Of a DNA stretch of 64,000 bases, positions 22,225-34,129 are shown piece after piece (position 1 is the first letter of the stretch; every line of letters starts with the position of its first letter). Below the pieces are notes generated by a model. That model did not search any database. It was given only the letters and a program-made list of their open reading frames with translations, and was not told the origin of the DNA. Source of the DNA: Sialis fuliginosa. Taxonomy: Eukaryota > Arthropoda > Insecta > Megaloptera > Sialidae. Made by a program: the position numbers and the translations under genes. The stretch is taken from contig OY540816.1 of NCBI GenBank assembly GCA_961205875.1, forward strand, positions 22,950,701-23,014,700, given 5' to 3'.

Positions 22225-22825
22225 TGTGTCCCAGGATAGAGGTATAATGAACAAAAAAAACGTAAATGCACAGTGCTTCCTCGTGATAAATTTACAAAAG
22301 GTAGGTCATTATTGAACAGTTCAAATAAAAACCGATAAATTGCCTGGAATTTAATTTTTATATAATTTTACTAAAAAATATTGGTTTGAAATTTTTCTTA
22401 AGACGTACCTGATTATTACATTTTTTGACAATTTCAATCTAATTTTATGTAAACGTCAAAATGACATTTAAAAAAGCAAAACACGATTTTTTAAAGCAAA
22501 TTGAGATAATTCTTATAAGGTAATATTTTACAAGAAACGTTATAGACCTATATTATAGGAAATTGAATGCTCTACAAAAAAGATTATTTAAAATTTTCAC
22601 ATAATATGTGTCATTCTTGAGATATCTTAAAAAAATATTTTGATAATTTTGAAATGAGACCATCCTCAAGCCAAACCCAACCATTTAACCAAGTTTTATT
22701 AATATCAGTACAGTGGTTTATGAGTTATGCGTGTGACAAGGAGACAGACAGACAGACAACGAAAAGTGTTTATCTTGACCTGAAACGGAAAAATCAATTT
22801 AAAATTTTGAAATCAGAGAACAATA
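22225..22825 (+). mobile_element. C-7: C copy, worn, preceded by a GTGTCCCAG fragment
   Basis: Bases 22225-22252 (GTGTGTCCCAGGATAGAG, GTATAATGAACAA) match the starts of repeats at 37.29 and 55.31 kb. From 22262, AATGCACAGTGCTTCCTCGT begins a C copy that runs to ATCAGAGAACAAT and lacks the final CGATATTGCGAGG end. Confidence 0.72.
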
Positions 22826-23739
22826 CCACATATGTATTATAGGTACTTTTGGTGAAAAATGTCATTTTCATAAAAATTTGTTGACTTTGATGAGCAATAA
22901 CTATGAATTGGAAACACGGTTAGAGCAATATCGATAATACTGAAAAATATGTATTGAATTACCTATGAAACTGATTCATTGTGGTTGCTCTAGTTACGTT
23001 ACTTTGGAAGTTATGAGATAATCTTTGTTTGTAAGTACTACTCTGAATGAATTTTTTCAACATCCTGTAGCTCAGAAGGTGTTGAAGATTTGAAGATGGA
23101 CCCCCCTCTTCCCCTACAATTTTTTTACTAACAATTGTTTAATGTTATATAAACACAATTTTTCTTAGGTTCCATTTTATCACGATGATTCAATAATTTT
23201 CTTCTTAAAGTTTATTAAATCTTCCCCCAATGTTGATTGTACTGTTACGCCACTGTACTGTAATGTTTATAGAAGGGATATATATACACAAACCGAGAGA
23301 GAATCAAAAGCTTTAATTGTGAATTATTGCAAGTGTCCAAATTTAAATGTCATGCTGTAGAAATAAATTAAAACTACAGCAATATAATATTATGAAACAT
23401 TTATTATGATTTGTGATAATTTTTTATACAGGCAAATATTATTCATGATTACGCATTATTAATATAAAGGGGCGCTACTTTAAATTTAACAACAAAAATC
23501 AAGAATAATTAAAAATGATTGCCGTAGCTAAAGTGGCTATTTTTCAACGTTAATGCCCGAAACTTTTTAAATTATTTACGCGTAGCTAGTACAGAATGCA
23601 TACCACGCTTGGAAATTTGTTTATTTATGTTGATATACAGTTGCATAATGATTCTATACAACGCTACGTTATTGAGTTACCACAGACAACATAAATTATT
23701 ATTTTTTATGTATACTAGGTAAACGGGTAAATTAAAATA

Positions 23740-24240
23740 CCTCATGTTCGAGGACATAGAACTCTGGAACTATACATCACACAAAAATTAGTCTTAAAAT
23801 GTACCTTATATAGTCTAGTTTAACATATCTAAATTTCAAATGATTTTGTTGTATTATTTATAAGTTACAGTTTTTTAAGTAAAGTATCAATATTCAAAAA
23901 CTAAAAAAAAAATATCTCATATTCGAGGGCATAGAACTCTGGAACTATACATCACACAAACTTCAAATTAGTCTTAAAATGTACCTTATATAGTCTAGTT
24001 TAACATATCTAAATTTCAAATGATTTTGTTGGATGATTTACAAGTTACAGCTATTTAAGTAAAGTATCAATATCCAAAAATTAAAAAAAAAATCTCATAT
24101 TCGAGTACATAGAACTCTGGAACTATATATCACACAGACTTCAAATAAAGTATCAATATAAAAAAAAAACAAAAAAAACTCATGTTTGAGGACATAGAAC
24201 TTTGAAGCTATAAATCACACATACTTCAAATTAGTGTCAA
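23740..24240 (+). repeat. Tandem repeat, unit about 175-178 bp, related to the 12-kb satellite
   Basis: ACATAGAACT or GCATAGAACT recurs at about 23755, 23930, 24108 and 24193 (the last unit shortened to 85). Each unit has CTGGAACTATACATCACACA, GTCTTAAAATGTACCTTATA and AATTTCAAATGATTTTGTTG. The order CATAGAACTC.GGAACTATA, TTAAAATGT, TTATATAGT is the same as in the 156-bp satellite unit, so the two are diverged relatives. Confidence 0.8.
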
Positions 24241-24786
24241 CATCATTTTTTTAACAGGAACTTATAATTTTTATTTAGTAATCTTAATCTACGTGAAAAA
24301 ACACAAGATATCTAGGTTTTAAAATTTTTCAAATAATTATCCAAGTTTTATTAGACCAAAAAAAACATTTTTTATATCCTCTACTTTACTACAATAATTT
24401 TTTTCAATAATACGATAGTTCTGAGATAAAATTATGTAATACTTTAAATGCCACAGCCTGTATATTACTTACAATTTAACTGAAACATAGCAGGCTGTGT
24501 TCTAATCTAATACACCTTTAAAATCCCTAGATACCTATCTTTATCCTTCTCTATGCCCAGTAGATATTTCTAAAACAAATTCCTAAAAGGTTTCCTTGTT
24601 TATATTCAATTGAATTTCATCGTCAACTAAATGCAGTCACCGGCGAATTGATAACTTCACACAAGTACCAACTTAATATAAACATCCCCCTGTTTCATCT
24701 CTGACACACGAACACAATTCTGTTAACGTTTGTAATTATGAGCATTCATTAAATGCGCGTGTTCCCTTTTATTTCCCAAACGTAAA

Positions 24787-24987
24787 ATGGCGTCAGGTTT
24801 TAATAAGCGACAACGCCAAAAACCGGCGATGATTAAAGCGTTTCTGGCCTCTATGCAAATTGTCAAATCATTGCAAATAGTGTGTTTTAGCCGCGCCAAA
24901 ACGAGTTATGTGGATTCGATAACTAACAAACTCTCTCTACCTGTGCCTACCTATATACTCTCTACTGAATCAATCGTACGGAAGTGA
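24787..24987 (+). other. Unsupported 66-codon open frame
   Basis: An ATG in a favourable context (TAAAATGG) opens a frame beginning MASGFNKRQRQKPAM, with many K and R, in sequence less AT-rich than its surroundings. I recognise no domain, signal peptide or neighbouring exon. It is the only short frame here that does not lie on a repeat I identified, so it is noted, but chance is the likelier explanation. Confidence 0.12.
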
Positions 24988-25162
24988 TTGTTTGTGATCA
25001 AATTGGTTGTAATTATTATTCACTTTTGTATTTTTTACTTGAATTAAAACGGCAAATGTTGGAATATCGACTTGACCCGTTTGTAATTAAATATCAATAA
25101 CTATACCGCGTTATATTTGTTTTTATGAACATTTATATGGTTTAGACGAGGCCTTTAGTGTA

Positions 25163-25574
25163 CTCATGAGGGAGTAGGGATCACCCCCCCCCTCCCTCCG
25201 CCTGTAACTGATTGAATTTAACAATTATAATAGTTAAAAAAAAAATCCATGCTCTGTCTGTCTGTTTGTTATATTTTCACGACTAAACTGTTAAACCGAT
25301 TTTGGTGAAATTTCGCAGGGAGATAGCTTTTATCCTCAGAAAGGACATAGGCTACTTTATACTACGAAAATGATTATATTTAGATAAAAAATGGGTGTTT
25401 GATATTTGTACGCGCCAATGTTACACTTTTTTAAATCTAGCGTACAAATGCGAAACTAAAAACCTGTTTTATCGATTATCATAACTGAAATCTGTATTAT
25501 CTATCTGTATGATTTACCAACATTACTTCATAGTGTTAAATTTCACGTTAAAAAAAGTCGCGGGTAACAGCTAG
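25163..25574 (+). mobile_element. G-2: Helitron-like copy with shared upstream module
   Basis: The Helitron part starts at TCCATGCTCTGTCTGTCTG (25246) and ends with CGCGGGTAACAGCTAG at 25574, a CTAG end. It includes AAACCGATTTTGGTGAAATT and AGAAAGGACATAGGCTACTT. Bases 25163-25245 (ACTCATGAGGGAGTAGGGAT, a C9 run, TTTAACAATTATAATAG) repeat the sequence upstream of G-1. Confidence 0.68.
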
Positions 25575-25699
25575 ATATAAATAATTTTTTTTTAAATTAA
25601 CCTCCTTTCGATTTTTTTCTGGGTGTGCTATTGATTGAAACCGTCTGACATTTTGTAGAGATGAGACCGGAACGATATAAACTATTTATAAATCTCATC

Positions 25700-26040
25700 T
25701 AGAGTCACTCTATCCATTAATGAAAACCGAAATAAAATCCGTTCAGTAGTTACTGAGTAGGGTGACCAGGTCTCAGTTTTCACTGGGAGTCTCATGGTTT
25801 GTATTCGTGACTGAAGGGTTAAAATCAAAAAGTCATATAACATTTTTTGTTGCATTTTAGGAGACCTATCTAAAGACACCCAACTTAATTGATTATTTAT
25901 TTTTTTCAAAAATCTCATCATTTCTGTTTTTGGGTTATCAGTTACCAAAGTTCATCTTAATCGGTATAAAATTTATATAGACATACAGACAGACAGAGCG
26001 AAACTATAAGGGTTCTTAATTTTCTACGGTACTCTAAAAA
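25700..26040 (+). mobile_element. Worn dispersed repeat interrupted by a GGGTGACCA-bounded segment
   Basis: The outer repeat shows CATTAATGAAAACCGAAATA, AATCCGTTCAGTAGTTACTG and, after an interruption, ACAGACAGACAGAGCGAAAC and TTTTCTACGGTACTCTAAAA, a tail common in insect repeats. The interruption starts GGGTGACCAGG near 25760. The complement TGGTCACCC lies at 26086-26094, beyond the tail, so the bounds of the inner piece are uncertain. Confidence 0.4.
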
Positions 26041-26474
26041 GATGTCTTCATTTACATGTCAGGGTTTACAAAAACTAAAATTTGGTCACCCTTTGTTTTA
26101 TGATATGTATTCTTCGTATATTTTTCCTTTAAGTAAATAAAATACGTATAAAAAGTGAATATTATCATTTTACAGTTTTCTTTTGTCACACACATATATT
26201 TTTCACAGCGAGAACAAAACATTGATTGATTGTTTAAAATCTTGATCCATGTATCGAAAAAGAAAAGCTCTGATAAAATATTTGTACAATGTGTTTGCCC
26301 GCTCACAAAGAAAATGTTAAACATATATACTTTAGATCCAATTGAACCACCTTAGTCAATATGCAAATATATAAACAGGGCCTACTCGATAGCTACAGCT
26401 ACTATGTATTATGTTTAGATAAATTTATGATTTCATGTACAGTGTGGTTCAGAATAAATAACAAACCTTTACTA

Positions 26475-27059
26475 AGGTACTGGCACCAAATTATTAATGT
26501 TTGTTTATACATATATGATATGTTATGTACTTACTTATCATTTCGTAATCATTAGAATGTGTCTATCATTGACGGGCTTATTTTTTGTAACTCTCATGAA
26601 CTCATGTTACTAATAAAACAAGTTACTCTTTATTTAATCAATTTAAGTCCGCAAATATAGTTTTTTTTTAAATTATAGCCTTTTTTTTCTCCAGTAATGG
26701 ATAAAGTAAAACCAGTAATGAGCACGCAGTGATGGACACTTGTTAATGATTACAAAATTATAAGTATTATGACACAAAATAATCGTCACATTTGAAACAA
26801 TGTAAAGCAGTTGCTATGATAATATATATAATAATTAATAAATAAATTTTACTAATAATTAATTTAAATGTCCACCATTTTGTCACCTATTGACCGATTA
26901 TCATCAAATCACGCTGTAAGACAGTTAAATGTATATAGATTAATATTCAGAAATGGTAGTAATCAAAAATCAACAAATATTTCTGATTCAGTACATTTAA
27001 TTAAAAAATAGCCATTACTGGAGTCATATCATATCCAAGACTGGTGCAGTCCAGTACTT
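26475..27059 (+). mobile_element. B-6: B copy with an internal inverted piece
   Basis: Starts AGGTACTGGCACCA after TA (26473-26474) and ends CAAGACTGGTGCAGTCCAGTACTT before TA (27060-27061). Bases 26520-26575 carry ACTTATCATTTCGTAATCAT, a reverse B block, before the regular forward sequence starts at about 26574, so the 5' part was rearranged or patched with a second B piece. Confidence 0.8.
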
Positions 27060-27061
27060 TA

Positions 27062-27112
27062 TCTCGGACGGTATTACAATACTTCCAATTCTTTCAGAAC
27101 ATGGAAGTAAAA
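27062..27112 (+). repeat. Fragment shared with 54.59-54.65 kb
   Basis: GGTATTACAATACTTCC, TTCTTTCAGAACATGGAAGT is nearly the same at both sites. ACTTCCA and TGGAAGT can pair as a short stem. It abuts the right TA of B-6. Confidence 0.55.
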
Positions 27113-27619
27113 TGCAAATAGAAGAAACATAAAAATAAATGGTATAAGAATCATATATTCTTTAAGAATTTCATGTAGGTACCCATTTGAAATAGATCTA
27201 GAGATAAATGTCTTTGGCATTTATTCAGAAACGTTTGTATACTATACATTGTTCCTTATATACAGACGTGTCAAAATGTCGGGACGACAATTCATTTGTT
27301 TTACAACGCTCAACTTGATAAAGTAGATAGGTAGATAGTTTATAACTTAGGGATTATTTGTTGTTTCCAATTTTATTTGAAACGTCCGTTGAGAAGTCAA
27401 AGAAGCTAACTTCACGTGTACAGTTTTACTTTACAATGTTTAGGTACATTTTTCATTTATTTATTTTATTTTAGACTATACACATTTGAACGATTAACAA
27501 TTCCTTCTCAGTACCTATTATTAAAACATTTGTGATTAAAATGAAAAATTACATGAGTAATAATGTAAATTATTGTTTATATAGGAAGTTATGATTGTAC
27601 TTTCTTGACATAAAAAAGC

Positions 27620-27780
27620 AGGTCCGTATCTCAAACCGTTCTCGAGATATGGCCTCTCAAAGTTTTAGTATTTTCAAAATATTGGAGAAAAATGGCTGTA
27701 ACTTTTTAACGGTAGGTCGGATTTGATTTTAGTCAACGAATTTGGATTAATCGGGTCAAAATCTATCTGATGACTTGTAT
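27620..27780 (+). mobile_element. PAL half copy, old
   Basis: GCAGGTCCGTATCTCAAACC, GTTCTCGAGATATGGCCTCT and TCAAAATCTATCTGATGACT match one PAL arm with many changes. It stops at the palindrome centre and no second arm follows. Confidence 0.75.
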
Positions 27781-28464
27781 TATGTAACTAATTTGATATT
27801 TTCGATTAACTTAATTTTATTTTTTTAATAACATTTTGAATAATTAATTTTATAACTAATATGTATAAAATCGTCCAAAAAACCTAAGTATTACTGGTCT
27901 ACTATATACTAAGTATATTTATATCAAATCTCAGTTTTCTAGATCAAACGGTTCATTAACTAGAAGGTTAGAAGTTTCTGATTTCGATACGAAAAACTAA
28001 AAATAATAAAAATTTCCATTCTTGAATTTTAATCGATGTCTACACATCTCATTCAAGCATACATAGTTATCCGATCTTTTATCTTTGTTAGACAGACACA
28101 AGTGGGGGTAATTATCCCAGATGATCTTTCTAACAACCATCAAGAAATATTAAGAACGAGTAATTGCAATAAAGAAGACGATACCTATACATTTTTAAAA
28201 GTTTTAAATTTAATTAATGTCATTTTGAAACGTGTAATCGGGCACTGTAACGAAAAGAGCTGGCTTAAGGCTAATTTAATAAAAGAACATTATATGTCTA
28301 CCAGGATTAATTAAAATTAACTAGTGCATTAGTATTCTGGGGATATAATTTAATCTGTAACAAACCTTGGTTTCACTTATTACTAACTATTTACGTGAAA
28401 ATACCCCCTTGATGAAAATTACAAAAAATATATAACTAAATCTTCTTCGTGAAACACTTTACCC

Positions 28465-28740
28465 ATTAGTGAAAACCGGAATAAAATCCGTTCAATAGTT
28501 ACTGAGAAAATCGTGCACAGGTAGACAAACGGTCTGTGCCCAATTTCATTGTCTTGCGAATAATTCATGAACTACTGAACCGATTTAGATGAAACTTACT
28601 TTGTTAGTTAGATTTGATTAGGGTTGATATATTTTCAAAATATTTCAAAATATCGAAGCATGTTACAAGAAAAAAATTGTATAGAATCTTTTTTGTGGAG
28701 CATTCAAGTTTCTATTAGACTTTTGTAGTAAAATATTCTC
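28465..28740. mobile_element. Two repeat fragments: U-type module and reverse C piece
   Basis: Bases 28465-28520 (CCATTAGTGAAAACCGGAAT, AATCCGTTCAATAGTTACTG) match 25.7 kb. Bases 28545-28740 are a worn reverse C piece (AATTCATGAACTACTGAACC, TATAGAATCTTTTTTGTGGA). E-2 follows directly. The 92-codon frame at 28036-28314 lies upstream and shows no motif. Confidence 0.6.
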
Positions 28741-28747
28741 TTGTTCT

Positions 28748-29037
28748 ATGGGTTTCAGAAGGCATCTGCCACTGTAAAGGTCAGATCGCTTACAACAGAT
28801 TCGAAATATTAAGACAAACATCATCGGTTATCTTTTTTTAGGGCGGAGCTTATATAGTTACATCATTTTAAATAAAAACACAAATATACGTCCATTTCAT
28901 TAATTAATTTTATATCAAGTTTAACATATTTAAATACTAAAATTCGGAATATCAATTATTTATAATGGGAGGAGCTTACTAAGTTTGTGATACGTGAATT
29001 TGAATGATAACTGGACGACCACTTCTGCATGCGAGTG
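28748..29037 (-). mobile_element. E-2: E copy, reverse
   Basis: Reverse match to E-1: ATCGCTTACAACAGATTCG, TTAGGGCGGAGCTTATATAG, ATGGGAGGAGCTTACTAAGT and TTTGTGATACG. It preserves the uninterrupted ACTATATAAGCTCCGCCC region (read in reverse) where another E copy holds element F. Confidence 0.75.
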
Positions 29038-29869
29038 TACATAGAAAAATCAAATTAGATAATTTCACCCTTTCTTTTCATACGAACTAATGAAGTTTTC
29101 AGGGACTTACATTTGTGGTAGTCCGGCCCTGTTTTTTAACCCGCGCTACCTTCAATGATAGTTGCCAATATCCAATATTCGTTCACAATACGATGTAATA
29201 TTGAAGGCAATACTTTTCAAACACTTGAACGATCTTCGAAATGCTTTTATAGAACTTGTTAAAGTCTTTTAAAGACGTACTAAATGAATTTAATTAAAAT
29301 ATCTTTATGAAAAAAATATTAGATATTGGAATTTTAATGACACTTGTTACTAGAAGGGGAAAGATTTTATGAATTTTAAGCAAAAAGAAAAATATTTCCA
29401 TGCCACTACAGTTTTTTTCTGCGAAGAAATAATTACTCTAAATAATTTTTTTTTTTTAATATTTGTGATGTTATTTTACACGAGTTATAGGTAGTCTCGT
29501 CTTTAATTTTATATACGTATGAAACGCCGGGTTAATTTTGGTAGTTAATTTTTTTAAACTGCCATAGGTGTTGCTATAATTATATGAAACAAATCTTTTT
29601 GGCTAACTGATAAAAGATAGAAAAAAATGAATGGGAAATAAATTATAGAACTACCATTTCGATCAAAAATTACCTTAACTCGAAGTACTTACTTCAATTA
29701 CATTTGAAAATTACAAAAATTACTTGATACTTCAAATAATTTCACTTATTATTAGAAAAGTAAAAAATCAATATTTTATTATTAATTTTTATCAAAATTT
29801 AATTTTGTCTTCTAAAGACTAAAAAAAAATTAACTATTAACTTTACAATTTGAAATTAATTACAAAATA

Positions 29870-30343
29870 AGGTACTGGCACCAGTCTTGGACACTATAAG
29901 AGCAAGGCATACTGTTCTTTTTTGTAATTCTCATGAACTCATGTTACTAATAAAACAAGTACCTACCTCGTTATTAAATCAATTTAATTACCAACGTCCG
30001 CAAATATAGTTTGTGCTTATGTTTTTTTCTCCAGTAATAGACAAAGTAAAACCAGTAATGAGTATACAGTGATGGACACTTGATAATGATTACAAAATGA
30101 TAAGTACTACAACACAACAATTATTAAATAAAAAATTATAAAATTTTAAACAATGTAAGACAGATGCTATGAAAATATAATAATTAATAAATAGATTACA
30201 TTAATATTTAAATATCCACAGTTAAGTATCTATAGATTATGATTCAGTAATGGCAGTATGCATGTAATCAAATATCAACAAATATTTCAAATTTAGTACA
30301 TTTAATTAAGCAAGTGTATTGTCCAAGACTGGTGCCACTACCT
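29870..30343 (+). mobile_element. B-7: intact-looking B copy, 474 bp
   Basis: The reference copy: AGGTACTGGCACCAGTCTTG at the left, CCAAGACTGGTGCCACTACCT at the right (one mismatch position), TA at 29868-29869 and 30344-30345. TA duplication and short inverted ends suggest a Tc1/mariner-type non-autonomous element. No coding frame. Confidence 0.88.
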
Positions 30344-30605
30344 TATGTAAACATTTCGATGTTCATAAAAACAAACGCAATTAATTTTAAATTGAATCTA
30401 TTTACATAGATACAACAAAAACATCGTGCCTAAACTGAAACACTCCTATCGGCCGAAATCTGAACTAAAAATAGATAAGCAGACAACATAATAAGGATCT
30501 AGTTACCATCGCAAAGGTAAATATCTTTAATGATCCCATAAACAATCGAACGCGTGTTAATGCAGAGCCCCGTTTAAAAGAAAAAGAAGAAACGTAAATG
30601 TACCA

Positions 30606-30660
30606 TAGCCATTATCAATATAGCCAGAAATGCAATAATAAATAACTGCGAATCACGCTA
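30606..30660 (+). repeat. Short direct repeat shared with 31742-31795
   Basis: TAGCCATTATCAATATAGCC, AGAAATGCAATAATAAATAA and GAATCACG recur 1.1 kb downstream with small changes, on either side of the pogo-type element. Confidence 0.55.
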
Positions 30661-30843
30661 CCAAAGTTCTCGTGTAATATATAACTTTATATTGGTACTA
30701 TTGCATCGATGTGATTGTAACCTCAAACAAAGAAAGATATAGGATTCATAACATCCTACCTTTGTTACCATTGTTCTCCACAAAAAAATGTGCTCCGTAA
30801 TGTCATCGACGTATCATTCGGATTTTAAAATAAATATCAAATA

Positions 30844-31284
30844 CAGTGTAACCTTGATATAACGAGCCTCAATATAACGATTTCCTCGATTTTACAAATT
30901 TTTCGAAATCCTCTAGAGGTAATGCAAAATATATCTTTATATTACGAATGCATTTGTCAACAACCTCTTTATAACGAATAAAATTTAAATTTTTCGTAAG
31001 ACAATCATTATTGTTTTTTTGTTTGTCACTGTTGCTAGTTTTAAAGTTGCAATGGCTGAAAAACAAAAAAGGTGTTCCTTAACCGTCGCAAAGAAACGAG
31101 AAATCATTAAGTATGTAGACGAGAATCCTACAACGAAAAAAATAGATATCGCTACATTCTTACCTTGTTATAACGAATTGTAGACCAACCTAACCTTTAT
31201 ATAACAAACCTCACTGTAACAAATTAGTTGGTATAACGAATATTTTCTACTTCCCTTCAGTTTTGTTATATCGAAATTGCATTG
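30844..31284 (+). mobile_element. T: internally deleted pogo/Tigger-type element, 441 bp
   Basis: Ends are CAGTGTAACCTTGATATAAC and, read inward from the right, CAATGCAATTTCGATATAAC, the form typical of pogo/Tigger ends. TA flanks both sides (30842-30843 and 31285-31286). Several GATATAACGA-like motifs repeat inside both ends. Between them is the start of the transposase frame (listed separately); the rest of the gene has been deleted. Confidence 0.85.
31052..31183 (+). pseudogene. 5' remnant of pogo/Tigger-like transposase
   Basis: An ATG opens 43 codons starting MAEKQKRCSLTVAKKREIIK and continuing YVDENPTTKKIDIATF. This matches in form the first helix-turn-helix of CENP-B/pogo-type transposases, where a basic K-x-K-R, then L-T, K-x-E-I-I, and an I-A-x-F segment are conserved. 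After about residue 36 the frame runs into the element's right-terminal sequence and stops at TAG 31181-31183, so the second DNA-binding part and the DDE catalytic domain are absent. It cannot encode a working transposase. It sits at the usual place inside the inverted ends. Identification rests on pattern recall, with no database comparison. Confidence 0.75.
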
Positions 31285-31334
31285 TATTTGGAATTATAAA
31301 ATTAATCCACACTAACATCAGTAGCGAACCGTGA

Positions 31335-31347
31335 GGGGGGGGGGGGG
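31335..31347. repeat. G13 run
   Basis: Thirteen G are followed by GCAAAGGGGGCATTTGCTCC, just downstream of the pogo-type element. The neighbouring GCGGCAAATTTGAGG may be part of an old hAT-like end. Confidence 0.85.
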
Positions 31348-31492
31348 CAAAGGGGGCATTTGCTCCGGGCAGTAGTATGTTAAGGGCGGCAAATTTGAGG
31401 TAGCAACAAAAAAAAGAAATCATTAAAATTACTAGAAAGCATAAAATTATCGATTCGAAAAAAAGGGGCTTCAAATTTAGCATATAGTGCAG

Positions 31493-31606
31493 GGTGTGTC
31501 TGTCTGTCTGTTTGTTACCATTTCACGACTTAACCACTGAACCGATCTTGATGAAATTTGGCAGGGAGGTAGCTTGCATCCCGAAGAAGGACATTAATTA
31601 TACAAT
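31493..31606 (+). mobile_element. G fragment
   Basis: GTGTCTGTCTGTCTGTTTGT, CACTGAACCGATCTTGATGA, AATTTGGCAGGGAGGTAGCT and GAAGAAGGACATTAA match the middle of the Helitron-like family. Both ends are missing. The two overlapping 91- and 120-codon frames at 31644-32049 are on opposite strands of the same DNA and show no motif. Confidence 0.65.
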
Positions 31607-32049
31607 TACTTTCACCTCTTTAAAAAAAAATTAAATTAAAATATCAAATAAATGCATACCAAAAAAAAGTATGTAACAAAGAGAGTATGCGAGTGAGTGC
31701 AAGGGAGAGAGAAGGGTGGAAATGGAGAGATGTATATGCGGTAGCCATTATCAATAAAGGCAGAAATGCAATAAATAAGAATGAATCACGGTTCGGTTTT
31801 CGTGAGATATATATAAATTCACATCGGCGCGGTTGTCTTATCGCGGCCACATGTTCCACCGGAAACCTGTGCTCTTTACAAGCTGCTACAAACGTATTTC
31901 CGCTTATCTGTCCGCGCAACAGTGATTATCAACATTTTTATTCCAAAGTCACACTTAGAAACATTTTACCTCAGTCTGGATTTGATCGAGTTAATTGCGA
32001 TCAAAATAAAAACTTAGGAACAAATCCATGGGCAAATTTGGAAAGGTGA

Positions 32050-32270
32050 AAGTCATTTCTTCATAACTCGGTCAAAAATGGTCGTACAGCAATAGTAAAA
32101 AAAGTAAATTAAAGAGAAAAGTCTGATCTATAAAAGTTATTTATTACATTTAGTAAAAAAAATGTATCATAGCTATTAGAACCACTCAAAATTAATATAA
32201 GTAAATTTTCTTTTTTTTACGATAGCGAATTTTTTTCTCATACTGATTTTCAGCGCCCAAAAATACTTAG
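32050..32270 (+). mobile_element. I-2: half copy of element I
   Basis: Runs from TAACTCGGTCAAAAATGGTC and GTACAGCAATAG, through AGTCTGATCTATAAAAGTTA, to TTTTCAGCGCCCAAAAATAC, the right terminus of the family. The left arm is absent. Confidence 0.6.
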
Positions 32271-32279
32271 TCCAGTTAA

Positions 32280-33425
32280 TAGGACAGTACCGTTTTTTTA
32301 TTTTTGTGGGATTGTATCTAAAATTAAAAAATATCATTCCATATCAATTTCTAACTGGCGCCACCAATTTTTTTTTTAATTTTAATTTTAGAATCAAAAT
32401 TTTTTTATTTCAAGATCAATGTTTTTATTGTCAAACGTTTTTCTGACAAAATTATCCAGAAATTATAAAAAATAAATAAATATTTTATTTTCTTTTTAAA
32501 ATGACCCAATGACCCATATAGCTGTCAACATTGAATCACAAATTTAATTTATTCGTCTAGATATGGAATATGAGTACCTACATGAATATTTTAAGTTTTT
32601 AGAAAGTGTTTAAGACACTCTAGTATGCAGGTCTTTGAAAAATCCAAAAAACACGTGTATATATTTTAAATTGGAAAATCACCCCCCTCAGGTAATGGCC
32701 ATTTTTCAAGATAGAGGGCTGAAAATTTTTCCACATTTTTTAAAAATTATTTGGAGTTGATTTGGGGGGCGGCCCAGTCAAAATTCGTCCTAACCCCATA
32801 TAAGGAACACCCTAGTATACATATTCGACTTAAAACAGTAGAATGCGGGAACCAAATCATACATTAAAAATTTCATTCCTACTGATTTATATTTCCACAG
32901 ACTTAGCTTTAAAAATTCCAACTCTAAATGCATTCATATAACAAGAAAACATAAAATCTAGTACCACTGGGCTAGCAATTTCAATTACAGTGATTTACCG
33001 TTAAACAAAATATCAAATTCACGTCAGACTTCTCTGCACTAAAAGTACAATAAAAAAGCACGCTTCGGTACCACTGGTACATTTGCATACTTGTGGATTT
33101 GCCTGGAACGCGATTTATGTAAGACTGCACGGACATTGCGAGTAATGTTTGATACAAACGCTGATAACGTTTTATTTTATGGCTGTAACTGAAAGGTATA
33201 CGCCTCGAGATAATACCTTTTTTCTATCACCGAAATTTTAAACCAAATAAAAAAGTAGTTTGTTTTATATATCGCGGCAATAAATATTTCTTTACTATTG
33301 ATCGCTTGAAAAATGTGCCTGAGGTGTGTGGAACTTATCATAAAACAAATAATCACTTTTAGTAAATCAATTGCTTACCCCCACACCCCCTTTTAACACA
33401 GTATTTATTGTTTTATCGGAAGTTA
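32280..33425. other. Unassigned stretch with a GAACACCCTAG motif
   Basis: No gene recognised. AAGGAACACCCTAGTATAC at about 32802 resembles an element end; a similar GCGGAACACCCTATATA occurs at 35861. No matching opposite ends found. Confidence 0.35.
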
Positions 33426-33427
33426 TA

Positions 33428-33470
33428 TATAGTTACTACCCGCGACATCGTTCGTGTAGAATTTAGGTAA
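33428..33470 (-). mobile_element. Helitron-like tail fragment
   Basis: AGTTACTACCCGCGACATCG, TTCGTGTAGAATTT is the reverse of the G-type 3' tail (compare GTCGCGGGTAACAGCTAG at 25.56 kb). Confidence 0.5.
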
Positions 33471-33627
33471 GGTAGGAATTGTCAGAAAATGAGAAAATTC
33501 ACTTGACATAAAACAAGGGTTGGCTCCCCACTGGGAGACCCAAAAAAACCCACGTGTTTTATTTTTTTTTGTAAAAATGGCACATCGTTATTTCCATGCA
33601 TATTATCCTAGTTGAAAATTTATAATA

Positions 33628-34127
33628 AGATACTGGCACCAGTTATGGCCGCTATAAGAGCAAGGTTTACTGTTTTTGTAATTCTTTATTTAATCAATTT
33701 AATTACCAAAGTCTGCAAATATAATTTGTTTTTTAAACTATAGCCTTTTATTTTGTTTATGTTTTTTCTTTAGTAATGGATAAAGTAAAACTAGTAATGA
33801 GCACGCAGTGATGGACACTTGCTAATGATAAGTACTACGACACAAAAGATATAAAAGAAAGAATCGTCAAATTTGAAACAATGTAAAGCAGTTGCTATGA
33901 TAATATAATAATTAATAAATAAATTATACTAATAATTAGTTTAAATGTCCACCATTTTGACACCTATTGGCCTCATGTCATCAAATCACGCTGTAAGACA
34001 GTTAAATGTATATAGATTAATATTCAGAAATGTTAGTAATCAAATATCAACAAATATTTCTAATTCAGTACATTTAATTTAAAAATAGCCATTACTGGGG
34101 TCATATCCAAGACTGGTGCCAGTTTCT
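33628..34127 (+). mobile_element. B-8: intact-looking B copy, 500 bp
   Basis: AGATACTGGCACCAGTTATG at the left and CCAAGACTGGTGCCAGTTTC at the right, with TA at 33626-33627 and 34128-34129. All B blocks are present, and it is closest to B-3 (ATGGCCGCTATAAGAGCAAG in both). Confidence 0.85.
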
Positions 34128-34129
34128 TA

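Noticed and set aside
28036-28314. 92-codon frame MSTHLIQAYIVIRS..
   Set aside because: No recognisable family, no splice or promoter context, and AT-rich codon use like that of the surrounding non-coding DNA.
31687-32049. 120-codon plus-strand frame overlapping a 91-codon minus-strand frame
   Set aside because: No domain, both strands open by chance over the same DNA, and the end runs towards the I-2 repeat.
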